Origin: Ditylenchus dipsaci
Lineage: Eukaryota; Nematoda; Chromadorea; Rhabditida; Anguinidae
Direction of reading: 5' to 3'
Assembly: GCA_004194705.1 (NCBI GenBank)
Contig: SADC01000132.1
Span: forward strand, 186,001 to 250,000
Length of the DNA: 64,000 nucleotides
Made by a program: the position numbers and the translations under genes. Of the stretch, positions 1-11,010 are shown in pieces. Each line of letters opens with the position of its first letter. Position 1 is the first letter of the stretch. The notes below the pieces were generated by a model. It was not told the DNA's origin. It saw only the letters and a program-made list of their open reading frames with translations, and did no database searches.

Positions 1-70
1 GACGAAAGAGAACTGTCCCGCGCGAATTCAAACATTTGAAATTCTCGTTGTCGGCGACGAATATGGTCCT

Positions 71-1117
71 TTAAAGGGGGGGGCACTTTATATACGCATC
101 CTCTTAGGTCACAGGTTCGACTACCACTGGCTGCAGACCTTATTTTTTTTATTCTTTTATTTACAAGTTTAGTGTCAAAATGTAGCCAAGCTTCTGGGCT
201 TTCATTTGAGCTATCATACAGATGAAAAGTTGCTATAAAGTTAGGGCTAAAATATAAAAAATCCGGCGCTACTCGCATAAATAAACTCTGGTATGCATGC
301 TTTTTCATGCATTCAGAGTCACTTTCGAGTGATTTGTGTCTAAGGTAAGTGAGTGCGCGCATCTCAACTGCAAGCCCCAAGCCCCTGCGCCCCCTTTGGG
401 GGGGGGGGGGCAGGGGCTTGAGAGTTAGAGATGCGCGCACTCACTTACCTTAGACATAATTCCGAGTGAGACCTCTGATCAAAAATGCATTTAGAGACTA
501 TTTTGCCCAGCTCCAGTGACCAAAACATTATAAAACAGGTAAAAAGTCAAAATTTAAAAGTGTCCAAAACTCAATTTTTATTGACCAGAACCCAAAAATA
601 ATGTCTTTTTTGAACTTTTGAGGCGATTTTGAGTCGATATAGGGTGTTTTAAAACACTTTTAAAAAAAGTTGATTTGGGGGGGGGTTTATATGCAAGTAG
701 CGTCAAAAATCCAACTCGGTGAAATCCTCAATAGAACTATATCAGTACTCTTCGGTAGTATCCTGGAACTGACGTTTTTCCCTAATTTTAATTTACATAC
801 TCATTTGCAACCTCACACTCAAAATGTAGCCCTGCTTCTTGCCGTCATTTTCAGCATACGGTTGTATAAAATAATGTAGATTGAAATCGCAAAAAATCTC
901 AGTTCCTAGTTTGCATCATTTTGGCTAGTTTCCTTTAATTTTGGTAGTCATTGTCAAAAATCGCAAAATTGAGGCAGTTACTGACAGCAAATCAGTGATG
1001 GAAATGGTTGCAATCGATTGCTGGATGATTTTTGGACCTAAAAGTCAAAAAACTTACTAAAAGCGTAAATTAAAACACCCCCAGAGGGACTAGAACTTTC
1101 GACAAAAGGCGATGCGT
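71..1117. mobile_element. TTAA-flanked repeat, copy split by a nested insertion
   Basis: The sequence from the TTAA at 71-74 to about 1117 matches, in reverse orientation, the uninterrupted element at 57404-57985. The match stops at 265 and resumes at 705, so 265-704 is a later insertion. The left end has the TTAA plus G-run typical of this family; the right end has lost its C-run and TTAA. The 69-residue open frame inside has no recognisable product. TTAA target sites are characteristic of piggyBac-type elements; no transposase is encoded, so this would be a non-autonomous copy. Confidence 0.7.
265..704. mobile_element. hAT-like MITE nested in the TTAA element
   Basis: The element begins GGCGCTACT and ends AGTAGCGTC, a near-perfect terminal inverted repeat. 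It is flanked on both sides by the identical 8-bp AAAAATCC (257-264 and 705-712). Inside is a long hairpin (about 341-465) built on GTCTAAGGTAAGTGAGTG. Eight-base target duplications are the hallmark of hAT elements. The host sequence without the insertion exists at 57404-57985, which confirms the boundaries. A related internal hairpin recurs near 52890-53068. Confidence 0.8.
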
Positions 1118-1218
1118 ATATAAAGTTCGAAGTTTGAAAATGTATGAATATGAAAAAGCAAAATGAGTAAATCTTGTGGAAGTAAAAAAAAGTTACTACT
1201 AGCAAATAACACCCCCAC

Positions 1219-1480
1219 TCAAAAATTTGAAAACCGGTGTAGGTAAAGTGGCCAAAAAATGGTCTGGTGCCCCCTCCTCGTCAGAAATTTCTGGCTACGC
1301 CTCTGAATGTAACGAAAAGCCATTTGCGTAAAATCTGTCGCTATTAGGGTCAGAAAGTCCAATAAACAGTTTTGCAAAATGTTGACTCCAAGATACAGAA
1401 ATTCAAAGTCAGGAGGGGTGGACTCTATTAGAGTGCAGACTCCATCAAAACATAAACGGTAACCTCTTCTGGCAGACTTG
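1219..1480. repeat. Dispersed repeat, copy 1 of 2
   Basis: About 260 bases are almost identical to 5533-5800 in the same orientation, with only a couple of differences. The minus strand is open across both copies, but this is explained by the shared ancestry of the repeat and I recognise no protein family. The left part of this copy contains the truncated right half of the MITE seen whole at 5447-5614. Confidence 0.75.
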
Positions 1481-2140
1481 TATAGCAAATTTACCGTTTT
1501 GCGAAAAAAGTCCAAAATGTACTTTATAGTAGAAATTTTCACTCGGAGACCTGTAATAGGGGCAAACCGTTTTCTTGCAACAAAAAGACTTTTTCTCAGC
1601 TGAAATACTTTTTTCTGCCTCAGCGCTAATTTTATTTGCTGTGATAAGCTGTTTTGCAGAAAAAAAAGTTCGCGGCAACAAAAAGGTTTGCCAGTGTAGC
1701 AGTGTATTCTTTGATTCAGATCGGTTTGACGACTTCTGGTCTGTCAACAAGAAATTAATGGTGGACGATGCTCACAACAAAAATACTCTTCTGCACATAC
1801 CAATCAGATTTTATGAGGTATGGAATTTTTTTAACTGTAGGATGGTATCGTTCAGCACTTTGCGCCCTAACCGATTTCACTGTCGTCTTTATTACACCTA
1901 AATAATTTTTAGGAATTTTCAGATTTAGGAAACCTAAAGCTTAGCTTTGAAATGGGATATTGAGAAAGCTAGTGTGATCTCAGTTACCCAAAAAATACCC
2001 TTTAAAATAATCTGCACGCTGCTGGCAACCTTGGGCACTTTGTGCAACTACTATCCTTTTAGACTGTTGAACAGTGATAGGTTTCATAATGAAAATTTTT
2101 CAAAAAATTAATTTTACTGTGAAACCCACCAACTTGTATG
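1481..2140. other. No gene recognised
   Basis: AT-rich sequence with a 108-codon plus-strand open frame (1575-1901) of low-complexity Phe/Ser/Lys composition. No splice-flanked exon, domain or RNA gene is visible. Confidence 0.5.
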
Positions 2141-2148
2141 AAAATATT

Positions 2149-2391
2149 GGCGCTACTATAGAATACCCCCCCCCAAAATCCGACCTTATAAAATCGCTGT
2201 AACTACCCTTGCAAACAACAAGTTTAGGCTTAGCCCTTAGGCTTGGGGGTAGGCCAGCGTACGGAAGTTGTGACTAATGAAGAGTTTGCGCACATTTTCC
2301 GGGGTCTGGGACATAAATTTGGGTGCTTTTTACTTAAGTTTTAAAAGGTCGGATTTTTTTTGGGGGGGGGGGGGTATTCTATAGTAGGGTC
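2149..2391. mobile_element. hAT-like MITE, GGCGCTA family
   Basis: The termini are GGCGCTACTATAGAATACCC and its imperfect complement ending AGTAGGGTC. The 8-bp AAAATATT flanks both sides (2141-2148 and 2392-2399). The interior is the same roughly 200-base sequence as in the copies at 33680-33914 and 37477-37714, including AACAAGTTTAGGCTTAGCCC. It has no coding capacity. Confidence 0.85.
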
Positions 2392-2532
2392 AAAATATTT
2401 ATACATACAGGGCACAAAGTGCCCAACGTTGCCATACGTGGTGACTTTCAGCGTTACCATTCTAGGGTTGAAAAATAACGTCTTTCGAATGTTTATCAAT
2501 CTCAAAAACTTTTTAATCACCGTATATTCCAG

Positions 2533-2883
2533 ACTTCTTGCCATTCCGACAAGTTCTAGTGACTCCACGCAAGAAGACACACACAGCTTCTTCGTCTACC
2601 GACTCTGAACAACAATCACTCCAAGAAGAGGAAGTGGACACTGTGTTGAGAGATGCCTTGCTGAAAGCCCTGTTTTCACCTACATATTCTGATTCGACCC
2701 TCCACCGGATGCTCTCTCCTTGTGGATGGACAATTGAGTGAAGATGTGGTAGCTATTACACATGGTATTGTGATACCATTGGACACACCTGTGATATGGT
2801 TGGCTACCAATCTGGCCTATCCTGACAATTTTGTTCATGTTGTTTTGAGGCGTAGAAGCACTGTAGATGTAAATTTGGTGTAG
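2533..2883 (+). pseudogene. Broken coding-like exon, unknown protein
   Basis: After an acceptor-like TTCCAG, an open frame runs to 2741 with balanced amino-acid composition, including an acidic Ser/Gln stretch (EQQSLQEEEVDTVLRDALLK). A different frame then continues with equally protein-like sequence (for example THGIVIPLDTPVIW and YPDNFVHVVLRRR) to a stop at 2881. Joining the two needs frame changes near 2700-2730, one of them at a CCC run as in the main gene. It lies immediately downstream of the MITE at 2149-2391. I do not recognise the family; it could be the last exon of a gene with base-call errors, or a decayed gene. Confidence 0.35.
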
Positions 2884-3415
2884 GATGTTTTGTGGGGAAA
2901 AAAATACAAATCAGAGCTCTTCATAAAAATATTTTTGAATTAGGCAGAGATTTGGAGAAAAATTGAGCATATCTAAATTTTGCCGTAAATAGCCACAAAT
3001 TCAGCTAAAACCACAGCGGGACCAAGCACTTTTAGAAAAGTGATTTTATAGTTTTAGTTACTTTTCAGTTCTGGGGAGAGGGGGGATTGTTTTTTCTAAT
3101 TGTTGAAAGAGCATTTACTACTGACGCCGAAATTTTTTCTAAAAGTGCTTCATCTGCCTGTGATCCTGACCAAATTTGCGGCAAAACTTAGACTTTTCGC
3201 GGCAAAAAAAGTAGTTGCGGCGAAAATTCAGATATACTCGAAGAAAATTTAGAGAAATATATTGATAGAAACAAGGTAGTCAGATGTCCGAACTTATCAA
3301 GAATTCCCTGATTTTTTCCAAATCCTACGTCTTTATCGTGAAAAATCCGAATTTTTGATTGATTTGAACCAGTTCCTTTGATTTCGAGACATTCTTCTTG
3401 GTTCAAAATCTTGAT

Positions 3416-4780
3416 GGCTGTACCTCATTTCGTAACGCGACATTTCGTAACAGGTTCATTTGGTAACAGGTTCATTTGGTACAGGTTCATTTAGTAACAG
3501 GTTCATTTCGTAACATTTTTTTCGTAACGCAAGATTTCATAACAGATTCATTTCGTAAAAATTTTTTCCGTAACAGATTCGTTTCGTAACAAATTTTTTC
3601 GTAACACGAGATTTCTTGACAAAATTTTTCGCAATATTGATCAAGGCAATATTGATCAAAATTATATAGAGCCTTGAATATTGATCAAGGCTCTATATAA
3701 TTTAATTGAATCTAATTTACAACTTTTTCATCAACAGGGGCACCAAATTCAAACGCTTGTCTTTTATATCTAAAATTATGGTAAAAAAAGGTATGCACCC
3801 AGATAGATTCAAACCAGAAACCTCTACACTACCCCTTAGGATCGCTCAGAACTCCATCAACAGTGACCAAACCAAACCAAGTGGTCGTCCACTTGGATCG
3901 ATGTTTTTTCAAGGTTTTCGAGTTTGACAGTGGTAAAATCACATTTTATTAAGAAATTTTTGAGCTATCGTAAATTCTTGATTTCTCAAAATCAATTACT
4001 CACGATAACTCATAAACTTCTTGATAAAATGTGATTTTACCACTGTCAAACCATCTTCAGCATGGTCGAATTAGTGCAGAAAAATTGTTTTGGAACCCGA
4101 AAACGCGAAAAAAATTGATCCCAGTGGATGACCACTTGGGTTTGTCTGGTCCACTTGGATTAAGTTCTGAGCGATTCTAAGGCGTGATGTAAAGACGTTG
4201 ATGGTTCGAATCCACCTGGGCGCATATTTTATTTTTTATTATAATTTGGAGTGTTTGAGTAGTGTAGAAGTCCATACACTCATCACCAAGGTTGCTGGTT
4301 CAAACCCTCTGGGTGCAATCAGTCTATAGTAGAGGACCTCGTATCATGGTCCTGGTCACTGGGTGCTTGACGGGATTTGGAGAGCATAAGGTGCTTTTAG
4401 ATAGTTTGGGTTGATTTGAGGTGGTTTAGCAGTTTGGGATGATTTGGGGGTGAATTACGGATGGCTTATGCGATTTGGGGTGGTTTCGACACAATTTAAA
4501 AATTTCGGAAAAAACTTAAAAAACTGCCTTGGTCCCCCTGTTGATGAAAAAAATTTTGTAAATTAGATTAAAATAAATTAGGTAGCTAAAAATAAATTAG
4601 TCGTAACAGTGATGTTAGCGCCTTAACATCACTGTTACGAAAATATTTGGTACGAAATCTCGCTGTTACGAAAAAAAAATGTTACGAAAGAAAGCTGTTA
4701 CGAAATGAACCTGTTACCAAATGAACTTGTTACCAAATGAACCTTTTACGAAATGGCGCGTTACGAAATGAGGTACAGCC
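3416..4780. mobile_element. 1.36-kb hAT-like element with arrayed inverted repeats
   Basis: Both ends read GGCTGTACCTCATTTCGTAA inward, and the perfect 8-bp ATCTTGAT flanks them (3408-3415 and 4781-4788). Each terminal repeat of roughly 200 bases is a tandem array of a 15-20 base unit resembling TTCGTAACAGGTTCATT. The interior holds a second hairpin (about 3880-4145, arms AAACCAAGTGGTCGTCCACT) that recurs at 33241-34300 and 63185. No transposase is encoded. Confidence 0.8.
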
Positions 4781-4788
4781 ATCTTGAT

Positions 4789-5438
4789 TTTGAAATTTTT
4801 CGTCTGACCACCTTGGATAAAAATCGATTTTTTAGTTTTTCAAAGCGATTTTCGAATTTTGAAAAGCTTGAGTCAAAAGCATGATTTTCAAAAGCTATAA
4901 AATTTTGTAGGTTTTTATTTTCGATTCACCCTGGAATAAATACAGTTTCACTCATATAATTATGAGAATGACCTTTGAATTATTCTGAATAGCTGGCTAA
5001 TGGGATTTGCTATATAATTGATGTGCTTGAAAATATTCTTCTGTGTGTATGCACAAATAATTGCTCAAAGTTGTTTTCGTGTACGTAATTTGTATATGAC
5101 CACAACAAATACATGTAATTCCCTTGTGCTATTGTTTGTGCCACTTGATTTTCTCCGTATTAAAAAATTTGATCTCAAAACCATTTGGTGCATTGTTATT
5201 TTGCATAAAAACATAGAAGGGGATACAGTTTTTTTTATCAAACCTAACAGTTTTTTTTATCAAACTAACAACAACCTCACAAGCTTATTTTGTGAGAAGA
5301 AAAAAATTTTGCTTAAAAAATGGCGTTTCAAACATTTTAGTGTTTTTGAAGATTTGTTTCAATAAATGCAGCACTATTGTTGTTTATTCAGGTAATGTTT
5401 TACGTTTCACAAAAATAGGGTGATTTGTAAATTTGCAA
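4789..5438. other. No gene recognised
   Basis: A 115-codon open frame (5018-5365) is present, but it is Phe/Lys/Asn-rich in keeping with the local AT content. It lacks splice context and any recognisable motif, so I do not call it a gene. Confidence 0.5.
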
Positions 5439-5446
5439 AATGTAAC

Positions 5447-5614
5447 CAGTGGCGTAGCCACGGTGCAGGCGGGGCACGTGCCCCACGTCAGACTTTTTTT
5501 TTTAAAAACGCTGTAGGTAAAATGGCCTCAAAAATTTGAAAACCGGTGTAGGTAAAGTGGCCAAAAAATGGTCTGGTGCCCCCTCCTCGTCAGAAATTTC
5601 TGGCTACGCCTCTG
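5447..5614. mobile_element. 168-bp MITE with 8-bp target duplication
   Basis: The element begins CAGTGGCGTAGCCA and ends TGGCTACGCCTCTG. Both flanks carry AATGTAAC (5439-5446 and 5615-5622). Its right half lies inside the repeat shared with 1219-1480. The size and target duplication suggest a hAT-type non-autonomous element. Confidence 0.8.
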
Positions 5615-5800
5615 AATGTAACGAAAAGCCATTTGCGTAAAATCTGTCGCTATTAGGGTCAGAAAGTCCAATAAAAAGTTTTGCAAAATGTTGACTCCAA
5701 GATACAGAAATTCAAAGTCAGGAGGGGTGGACTCTATTAGAGTGCAGACTCCATCAAAACATAAACGGTAACCTCTTCTGGGCAGACTTGTATAGCAAAT
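5533..5800. repeat. Dispersed repeat, copy 2 of 2
   Basis: Near-identical to 1219-1480 in the same orientation, 4.3 kb away. One of the few differences is an extra G in a G-run near 5780. That small divergence suggests a recent duplication. Confidence 0.75.
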
Positions 5801-5867
5801 TTTGAGTGCGTAAACTTTATTGTTTTGCGTTTTAAACTTTTTCATCATAATTTTCAGTGAATTTTTT

Positions 5868-6122
5868 TACCGTATTTCCTCTAATATAACCACCCGCTCT
5901 AATAAACCCACCCCCTCAACTTCCAGTGTCTGTATCTCGGAACAGAGTAAATATTCTGTAAAGCTGTTTTTTGCGTTTTCTTAGTTCCCACGAGCTCTAC
6001 CGATTCCGCTTTTGGATTTTGGTTGAAGCCACAAAAATCTCAAAATGACTCTAATAAACCCACCCCTCAGAAGGGGTTTGAAAAATAAACCCACCGGTGG
6101 TTATATTAGAGGAAATACGGTA
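5868..6122. mobile_element. Hairpin MITE with ACCGTATT ends
   Basis: Long inverted repeats start TACCGTATTTCCTCTAATAT on the left and close with the complement ending ATACGGTA. The elements at 27147-27409 and 44487-44738 have related ends. The outermost TA is compatible with a TA target site. It is non-coding. Confidence 0.7.
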
Positions 6123-6900
6123 TATATATTTTTTTACATACACAGTAAAGCTTGGATATAACAGCGGCCCAGGTACCAGCTGAAAGCGCCTTTATATCAG
6201 AGGTATATTATATACCGCACTATTTAACCGTAACGTGCCCTCATGCTGGTCGCATGCTGGTCCAGTCCTGGCTGTTGTGGCTGACAAATTGTTAGAGAAA
6301 TTGCAAAACTTAATAAAAAAATAACTGTAGCCAAGTGGTTTCCAACCCATCACCTGGTGGAAATCCCTTCAAATTGTTTTGATTAATAGACATCTTCATT
6401 GTTCAGACACCTAAAATTTTAGGATATAAAAAAGTAAGGAGCAGATGGTCTATGCTGGCTGCTGGTCCAAACAGACAAGAGGGGTGTTGCCCAGTTAATT
6501 CAATTTCGCAGATCTAAAGTCGTCCATTAATCAAGACAACAGAGGCACTCTACTAATCTTGCTACTCTTGTTTTTTTCTAGAACAGATTGATTAGTCAAC
6601 TGGATGAGTATGGCTAATTGTTTGGAGCTGGAGTTCAGGTCCATAGAAAACCTCTTCTTTTTACACCTTTAATGATTAATACTAACCAAAAATTTATTTT
6701 GACCATTGCTCTAATTTTTATTGCTACAAGTTTGAACTACCAAATGCGACTTTTACTTATTTTATATATTTACTTTATTTCTCTAATTTTTCGCACTTTG
6801 GCTCAACGAATTCCAATTGCTCCTTTGGTAAACTTTGAGATTTTTTAAATTACAAACAAAATTAAAGACCAAAAAATTTAGCTAGAAGTGAATAGATTGT
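6123..6900. other. No gene recognised; single pogo/Tc1-like end
   Basis: An isolated end reading ACAGTAAAGCTTGGATATAA lies near 6142, without a visible partner. The 76-codon open frame at 6618-6848 is hydrophobic and AT-driven and is not called. Confidence 0.4.
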
Positions 6901-6907
6901 TTATTGA

Positions 6908-7570
6908 AAATATCAAATTGTTCAATAAGTTCTTATACTTTTTATTATGAATTTTTTTTGTTAGACATGATTCACACTAATAATGTTATATACCAAAGAA
7001 AGCTCCTTCTTTTTACTTTATTTCTCGTCCAAACACTTTGCTTTTTATTTTGAAAAATATTGAAATTTTGTATTTGCAAAATGGTCCATCCAAATTCCAA
7101 ATCCATCCAAATCCGAACTGCATCCGCTACGAATTCGGTAGCTGCATTCTAGGAATAAAATTTAATTCAAAAAGCATTCCAAACTTATAATTTTGCAGCC
7201 CAGACTCCGATTCGGTAATTTGTATTTCGTTTTCAGAAAACCAAATTTGAACATTCTTATATTTGGAAGCCGTTTTGTAAAATGATTCTCGTAGCTCTCG
7301 ATCTGCGCTACAACATGCTGAAAAAGTAGGTTAAAAACAAATTATATTCTACCAAATTCATAGTGGATGTAGGTGCGGAAATTTTCCTTCATCATATTTG
7401 GTTAGACTATATTAAAAAGCGAAGGTTGCAACATTTTTCACACAAAAAAGCAAAGTGTTTGGACAGAAAAAAAATTATAAGAAAATAGCTTTCTTTTGGC
7501 ATATAAAATAATGGTGGGACTTATGTCTAAGAAAGTAAGAAAAAAGTATAAGAACTTATCAAACAACCTG
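6908..7570. repeat. Large imperfect palindrome
   Basis: Arms around 6908-7050 (including CCAAACACTTTGCTTTTTA) and 7440-7570 (including AAAAGCAAAGTGTTTGGAC) are inverted copies. This is consistent with an old non-autonomous transposon of about 660 bases. No open frame of interest lies between them. Confidence 0.6.
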
Positions 7571-7794
7571 ATAACTACAATGTTGTATATGAAATGCAGC
7601 ACTTAATCACTGAAAGCACCCAACTTTCAAAATTGCATTTTCTACCTTATTTTAAGGCAATGAGGGTAAAAACCAAATTCGTATAGATTTTTAAACGAAC
7701 TTTTCAAACTTTTTATTAGAAATCGTTAATTTTTAAGGCGAAAATTTTTTGAAAAGCCACCCCTAACAGCAAAATTTTTCTTGAATCCGAATCT

Positions 7795-7928
7795 GTTAAG
7801 ATCAAATCAAAATAATTATTATGAGCTGAGATATACACCAAAGTAGGTGAGTGGTGCAAATTTTTTGACTGGTCCACTCGAAATAGTAATATCTCAGCTC
7901 ATAATTATTATTTTGATCTGATCTCAAG
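7795..7928. repeat. Hairpin repeat
   Basis: Arms GATCAAATCAAAATAATTAT and its complement enclose about 60 bases. The arms are nearly perfect over roughly 35 bases. Slightly downstream, minus-strand positions near 8050-8090 contain a tRNA A-box-like TGGCGCAATGCGTAAGCG, but no matching T-arm is found. Confidence 0.6.
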
Positions 7929-8859
7929 GGACGTACTTAGGAAAATTTTTGAATTGGCGGGAACCATGGGGCATAGGCATGCTTCTTTAACAGCCCATGG
8001 TTACTAATTGTCCTTTTTTGTAGAGTACTACCATATTTCAAAGGAGGGTCACAAAGACCATAAAACACAAACGCTTACGCATTGCGCCACCGGAGCCACT
8101 TTTTCAAACCTAAATGATTTTCCCCTCCTTTAAAAGAGGGGGTAACTTGTTACAGGGTGAACTAAAAAAAAAATTCCTGAACTTTGACGGCGCCGTTAGA
8201 CCCATTTTAATTATTACTTTTTTTTGCCCATTATATGTCTTCTGTAGCCCTTATAATTCTCTAGCGAATGGTATATCAACATTTAATAACTGAAAAAAAT
8301 ATTATTGATAATTTAACAGAATCAAAAGCATCGATTTCAAATTGCCGAACTTTTAGTTTTTGTTGAAGTAACTGGGTTTTCAGGATAGTTTTCAATATTC
8401 AAAATTATTTCTGAATAATATTCCATACACATGAGCCCTTTTCTTCTTTTGACTGTTATGTAAAACTTATGTGGATTCTTTTTTAAAAAAATCAGCACTT
8501 GGCTCATGACACTTGTGAAGTCATTTTAAAACGTTGAGATAATCTTTTTTTATTGCTTGCACTGATCAAAAGTTTGATAAAGTTTTCAGCGCTGTAAAAG
8601 CATCTTAACACTATGTTTTAGCGCAGCTCAAGAGCTACAAAACCTACTTCACAGAAAATTTTGTTTAAAATGTAAGTGATGAGATATGATCTTTTGAAAA
8701 AAAAAGTAATCATATTAAAAAATGACTGCAATTCGAAAAAGTTAGGAAAAAGCGGTATTTGGTTATTCTTGATTTTTTTTTCAAAGACCATATCTCAACA
8801 TTTTCATTTTTAAATATTTTTCTGTAAAGTGGGTTTTGTAGCTCTTGAGCTGTGCTACT

Positions 8860-9254
8860 AGGGTTGTGGAATGGAGAATTCTCTGGAGAATTCTCTGGAA
8901 TTCTACGCCTATTTCTCCGACCGTATGAAAAACGGAGAAATAGAGAATCGTCTTGTAAGTAACAATTCGTCAAATGAACAGACAAATTTTGTCTATTTCA
9001 ATGATTTTTTTGTTTTCTGTCAAATCTTCCGTAATTTCTCTAGGAATCGTCATGGCAAAAGTAAACCATATGGAAAAACCGAATTTTAGAAGTGCGGGAA
9101 TTTTAAATATTTGGTCATTTTTTCACACCACAGGGGGACCAAGACAATTTTCAAGTTCTATTTCTCCGATTTTTCGGAGAATTCTAGAGAATTCTCCGGA
9201 GAATTCTCCAGAGAATTCTCCGGTTTCTATTTCTCCGGAGAATCCCACAACTCT
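8860..9254. mobile_element. Hairpin MITE with GAATTCTC-rich arms
   Basis: Ends read AGGGTTGTGGAATGGAGAA and its complement TTCTCCGGAGAATCCCACAACTCT. The subterminal parts are short GAATTCTC/GAGAA palindromic repeats, which make spurious open frames on both strands. It sits in the centre of a broader palindrome whose outer arms (about 8600-8640 and 9258-9300) share ACAACATAGTGTTAAGATG-like sequence, so it appears nested. Confidence 0.6.
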
Positions 9255-9500
9255 ATGTGCTACAACATAGTGTTAAGATGTTGTTACATCACTTGGAACT
9301 CAATGAGCGTTTTGAGCACAGGTTACTTTAACAGGAACAGGCTTGTAAATAAGCGTTTTTGCGTTTTTTCGGCACCGCCCGCGGTAAAATTCAATCGAAA
9401 TTACCATGCAAATATTAATAAATAAATTATTTTGTAAAAAAATCTCTCCGCTACAAAACAGTGCTAACAGACTTGGCATATGAACTTGTTTTATGGTGTT

Positions 9501-9950
9501 TAAGGGTCGTTTTATAAATAAAAAATTTCAAATTTTAGGCCATTTCAGCACCCTTGCCGATGCTTTTTTCGGCATCGGGTGCCATACAAAGCACCTAGAT
9601 ACACTTTGAACTTTTGTAATACACCATTTTGTAGAAGAACCTTTGCTCTACAAATCCTATATGAAAGTTTCTATAATTTTATGTGTTTTCATGGATTTCT
9701 GAGCTACGGCGCCAAAATTTTTACTTTCACTTAAATTTCGGCACTGGAGCTCAGAAATCCATAAAAACACACAAAATTAGAAAAACTTTCCTATAGGCTT
9801 TGTAGAGCAAAGCTTCTTTTACAAAGTGGTGTATTACAAAAAATTTGAGTGTATCTAGATGCGTATGGCGCCCGGTGCCGAAAATATTATCGGCACCGGT
9901 GCCGAAACGGGCCTAAAAATTTGAAATTTTATCCATAAAACGACCCTTAA
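9501..9950. repeat. 450-bp palindromic element
   Basis: Arms begin AAGGGTCGTTTTAT on the left and end ATAAAACGACCCTT on the right. They stay complementary over about 200 bases, with GGCACCGGTGCCGAAA-type segments inside. It is non-coding and looks like a foldback element. Confidence 0.65.
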
Positions 9951-9969
9951 AGGACCTCGGTTTTTGTGC

Positions 9970-10320
9970 GCAGCGGTTGTCCCCGCCAATTCAAATTTTT
10001 TTCCTAATCATTGAACTTCTGTACGGATTTTTCAACTTGGTTTCTATAAAAACAAGGCCTAGAATTTTATTTTAGGTATACAGTCAAGTCTCGATTTAAC
10101 GAAACCCCGATTTAACGAAACTCTTGATTTAACGAACCTTTTTTTGGTGGCTATTTGGCCACCGATTAAATAAAATGACTAAAATAAGCTCTCGATTTAA
10201 CGAAACCTTCGATTTAACGAACATTTTTGGCGGTCCCCAGGGGTTCGTTAAATCGAGACTTGACTGTAGTTGTGTTAGAAACCAAGTTGAAAAAACCGAC
10301 ACAGTCAAAGAAAATCCTCA
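9970..10320. mobile_element. Hairpin element interrupted by a pogo-like MITE
   Basis: The flanks match the family seen whole at 18893-19132 (centre AACAAGGCCTAGAATT ... TTTTAGGTATAGTTTTGTTAG). Here the centre is split at its TATA by the MITE at 10081-10266, so the age order of the two insertions can be read directly. Confidence 0.7.
10081..10266. mobile_element. pogo/Tc1-like MITE with TA target duplication
   Basis: Termini CAGTCAAGTCTCGATTTAAC and the exact complement GTTAAATCGAGACTTGACTG are flanked by TA on both sides. Internal direct repeats of TCGATTTAACGAAAC are visible. The element is 186 bases with no coding capacity. The terminus matches those usually found in pogo/Tigger-type elements. 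Confidence 0.8.
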
Positions 10321-10628
10321 AAAGCGATCGATTTTGGGAAATTGAGCCAATTTTAGCCTGAATACAACTTTAATATTAAATTAATAAATTTGCAGTATGC
10401 AGCCCTGGATCTCAGTTTTTTACGATATTCAACATTTACTGAATAATTTCAAAGGTTCTGAAAATTTTGTGGCATCTTTAATCATTAGGTTAGTTTAAGC
10501 TGCAATTCAATATGATCCATAAACAATAATGTACTAATCACGTTTTTGACAGCCCCTTATTTACAAAAACTATTTGGTTGTGCTTTTTTCTAACTGAGCA
10601 AAGTGTGGATAATTATTTTCTTGTTTAG

Positions 10629-10790
10629 GACAACACTGGAGACAGCGTTAGCAAATACAGATATGGAGAGCTAGCTGAAACAGAATTCCACCGTCCTGGT
10701 TATTTTCCAGTCCCCTTTGTCGTCGGCGGATCTGTAAAATCTAATGGCCTGGCTACTTCTCAGACAGATCAAGTGCGGCCAATTCCTCAG
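10629..10790 (+). CDS. Orphan internal exon, unknown protein
   Basis: A 162-base (54-codon) phase-0 open segment is bounded by a TTGTTTAG acceptor and a CAG/GTCTTT donor. Its translation has ordinary protein composition with segments such as KYRYGELAETEFHRPGYF and FPVPFVVGGSVKSNG, unlike the Phe/Lys-rich noise around it. I found no partner exon with confidence, and no family is recognised. It could belong to a gene whose other exons are outside or masked by repeats. Confidence 0.4.
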
Positions 10791-10828
10791 GTCTTTCTTT
10801 TTGGTTTGAATTTTTTGCAAAAAATGTA

Positions 10829-10901
10829 AACAGGAAACATGGCCCAAACCGGTGACATTTAGATCTTCAGTCTAACGCTCTCCCAACTGAGCTATTGAGC
10901 C
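10829..10901 (-). pseudogene. Degenerate tRNA-Phe(GAA)
   Basis: On the minus strand, TAGCTCAGTTGGGAGAGC (a good D-arm and A box) is followed by an intact anticodon stem-loop TTAGACTGAAGATCTAA with anticodon GAA. The T-arm is decayed (GGTTTGGGCC in place of a GGTTCGAATCC-like B box). The acceptor ends (GGCTCAA against TTCCTGT) do not pair. It is therefore a tRNA pseudogene or a tRNA-derived repeat head, not a functional gene. Confidence 0.65.
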
Positions 10902-10917
10902 TCATCCTAAAGCTGAA

Positions 10918-11010
10918 GTGTACCCCCTAAGTGCACCCCTTGAAGTGCACCCCCTTGAAGTGCACCCCCCTACCAGAGGGGGTGCACTTCAAGGGGGTGC
11001 ACTTCATATG
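10918..11010. repeat. Short C-rich hairpin
   Basis: Repeats of AAGTGCACCCCCTTG on the left are mirrored by GGGGGTGCACTTCAA on the right, forming a strong hairpin of about 90 bases. Confidence 0.6.

Noticed and set aside
5018..5365. 115-residue protein-coding gene
   Set aside because: AT-driven composition, no splice context, no motif.
8040..8110. tRNA gene on the minus strand (A-box-like TGGCGCAATGCGTAAGCG)
   Set aside because: No T-arm, B box or acceptor pairing could be found.
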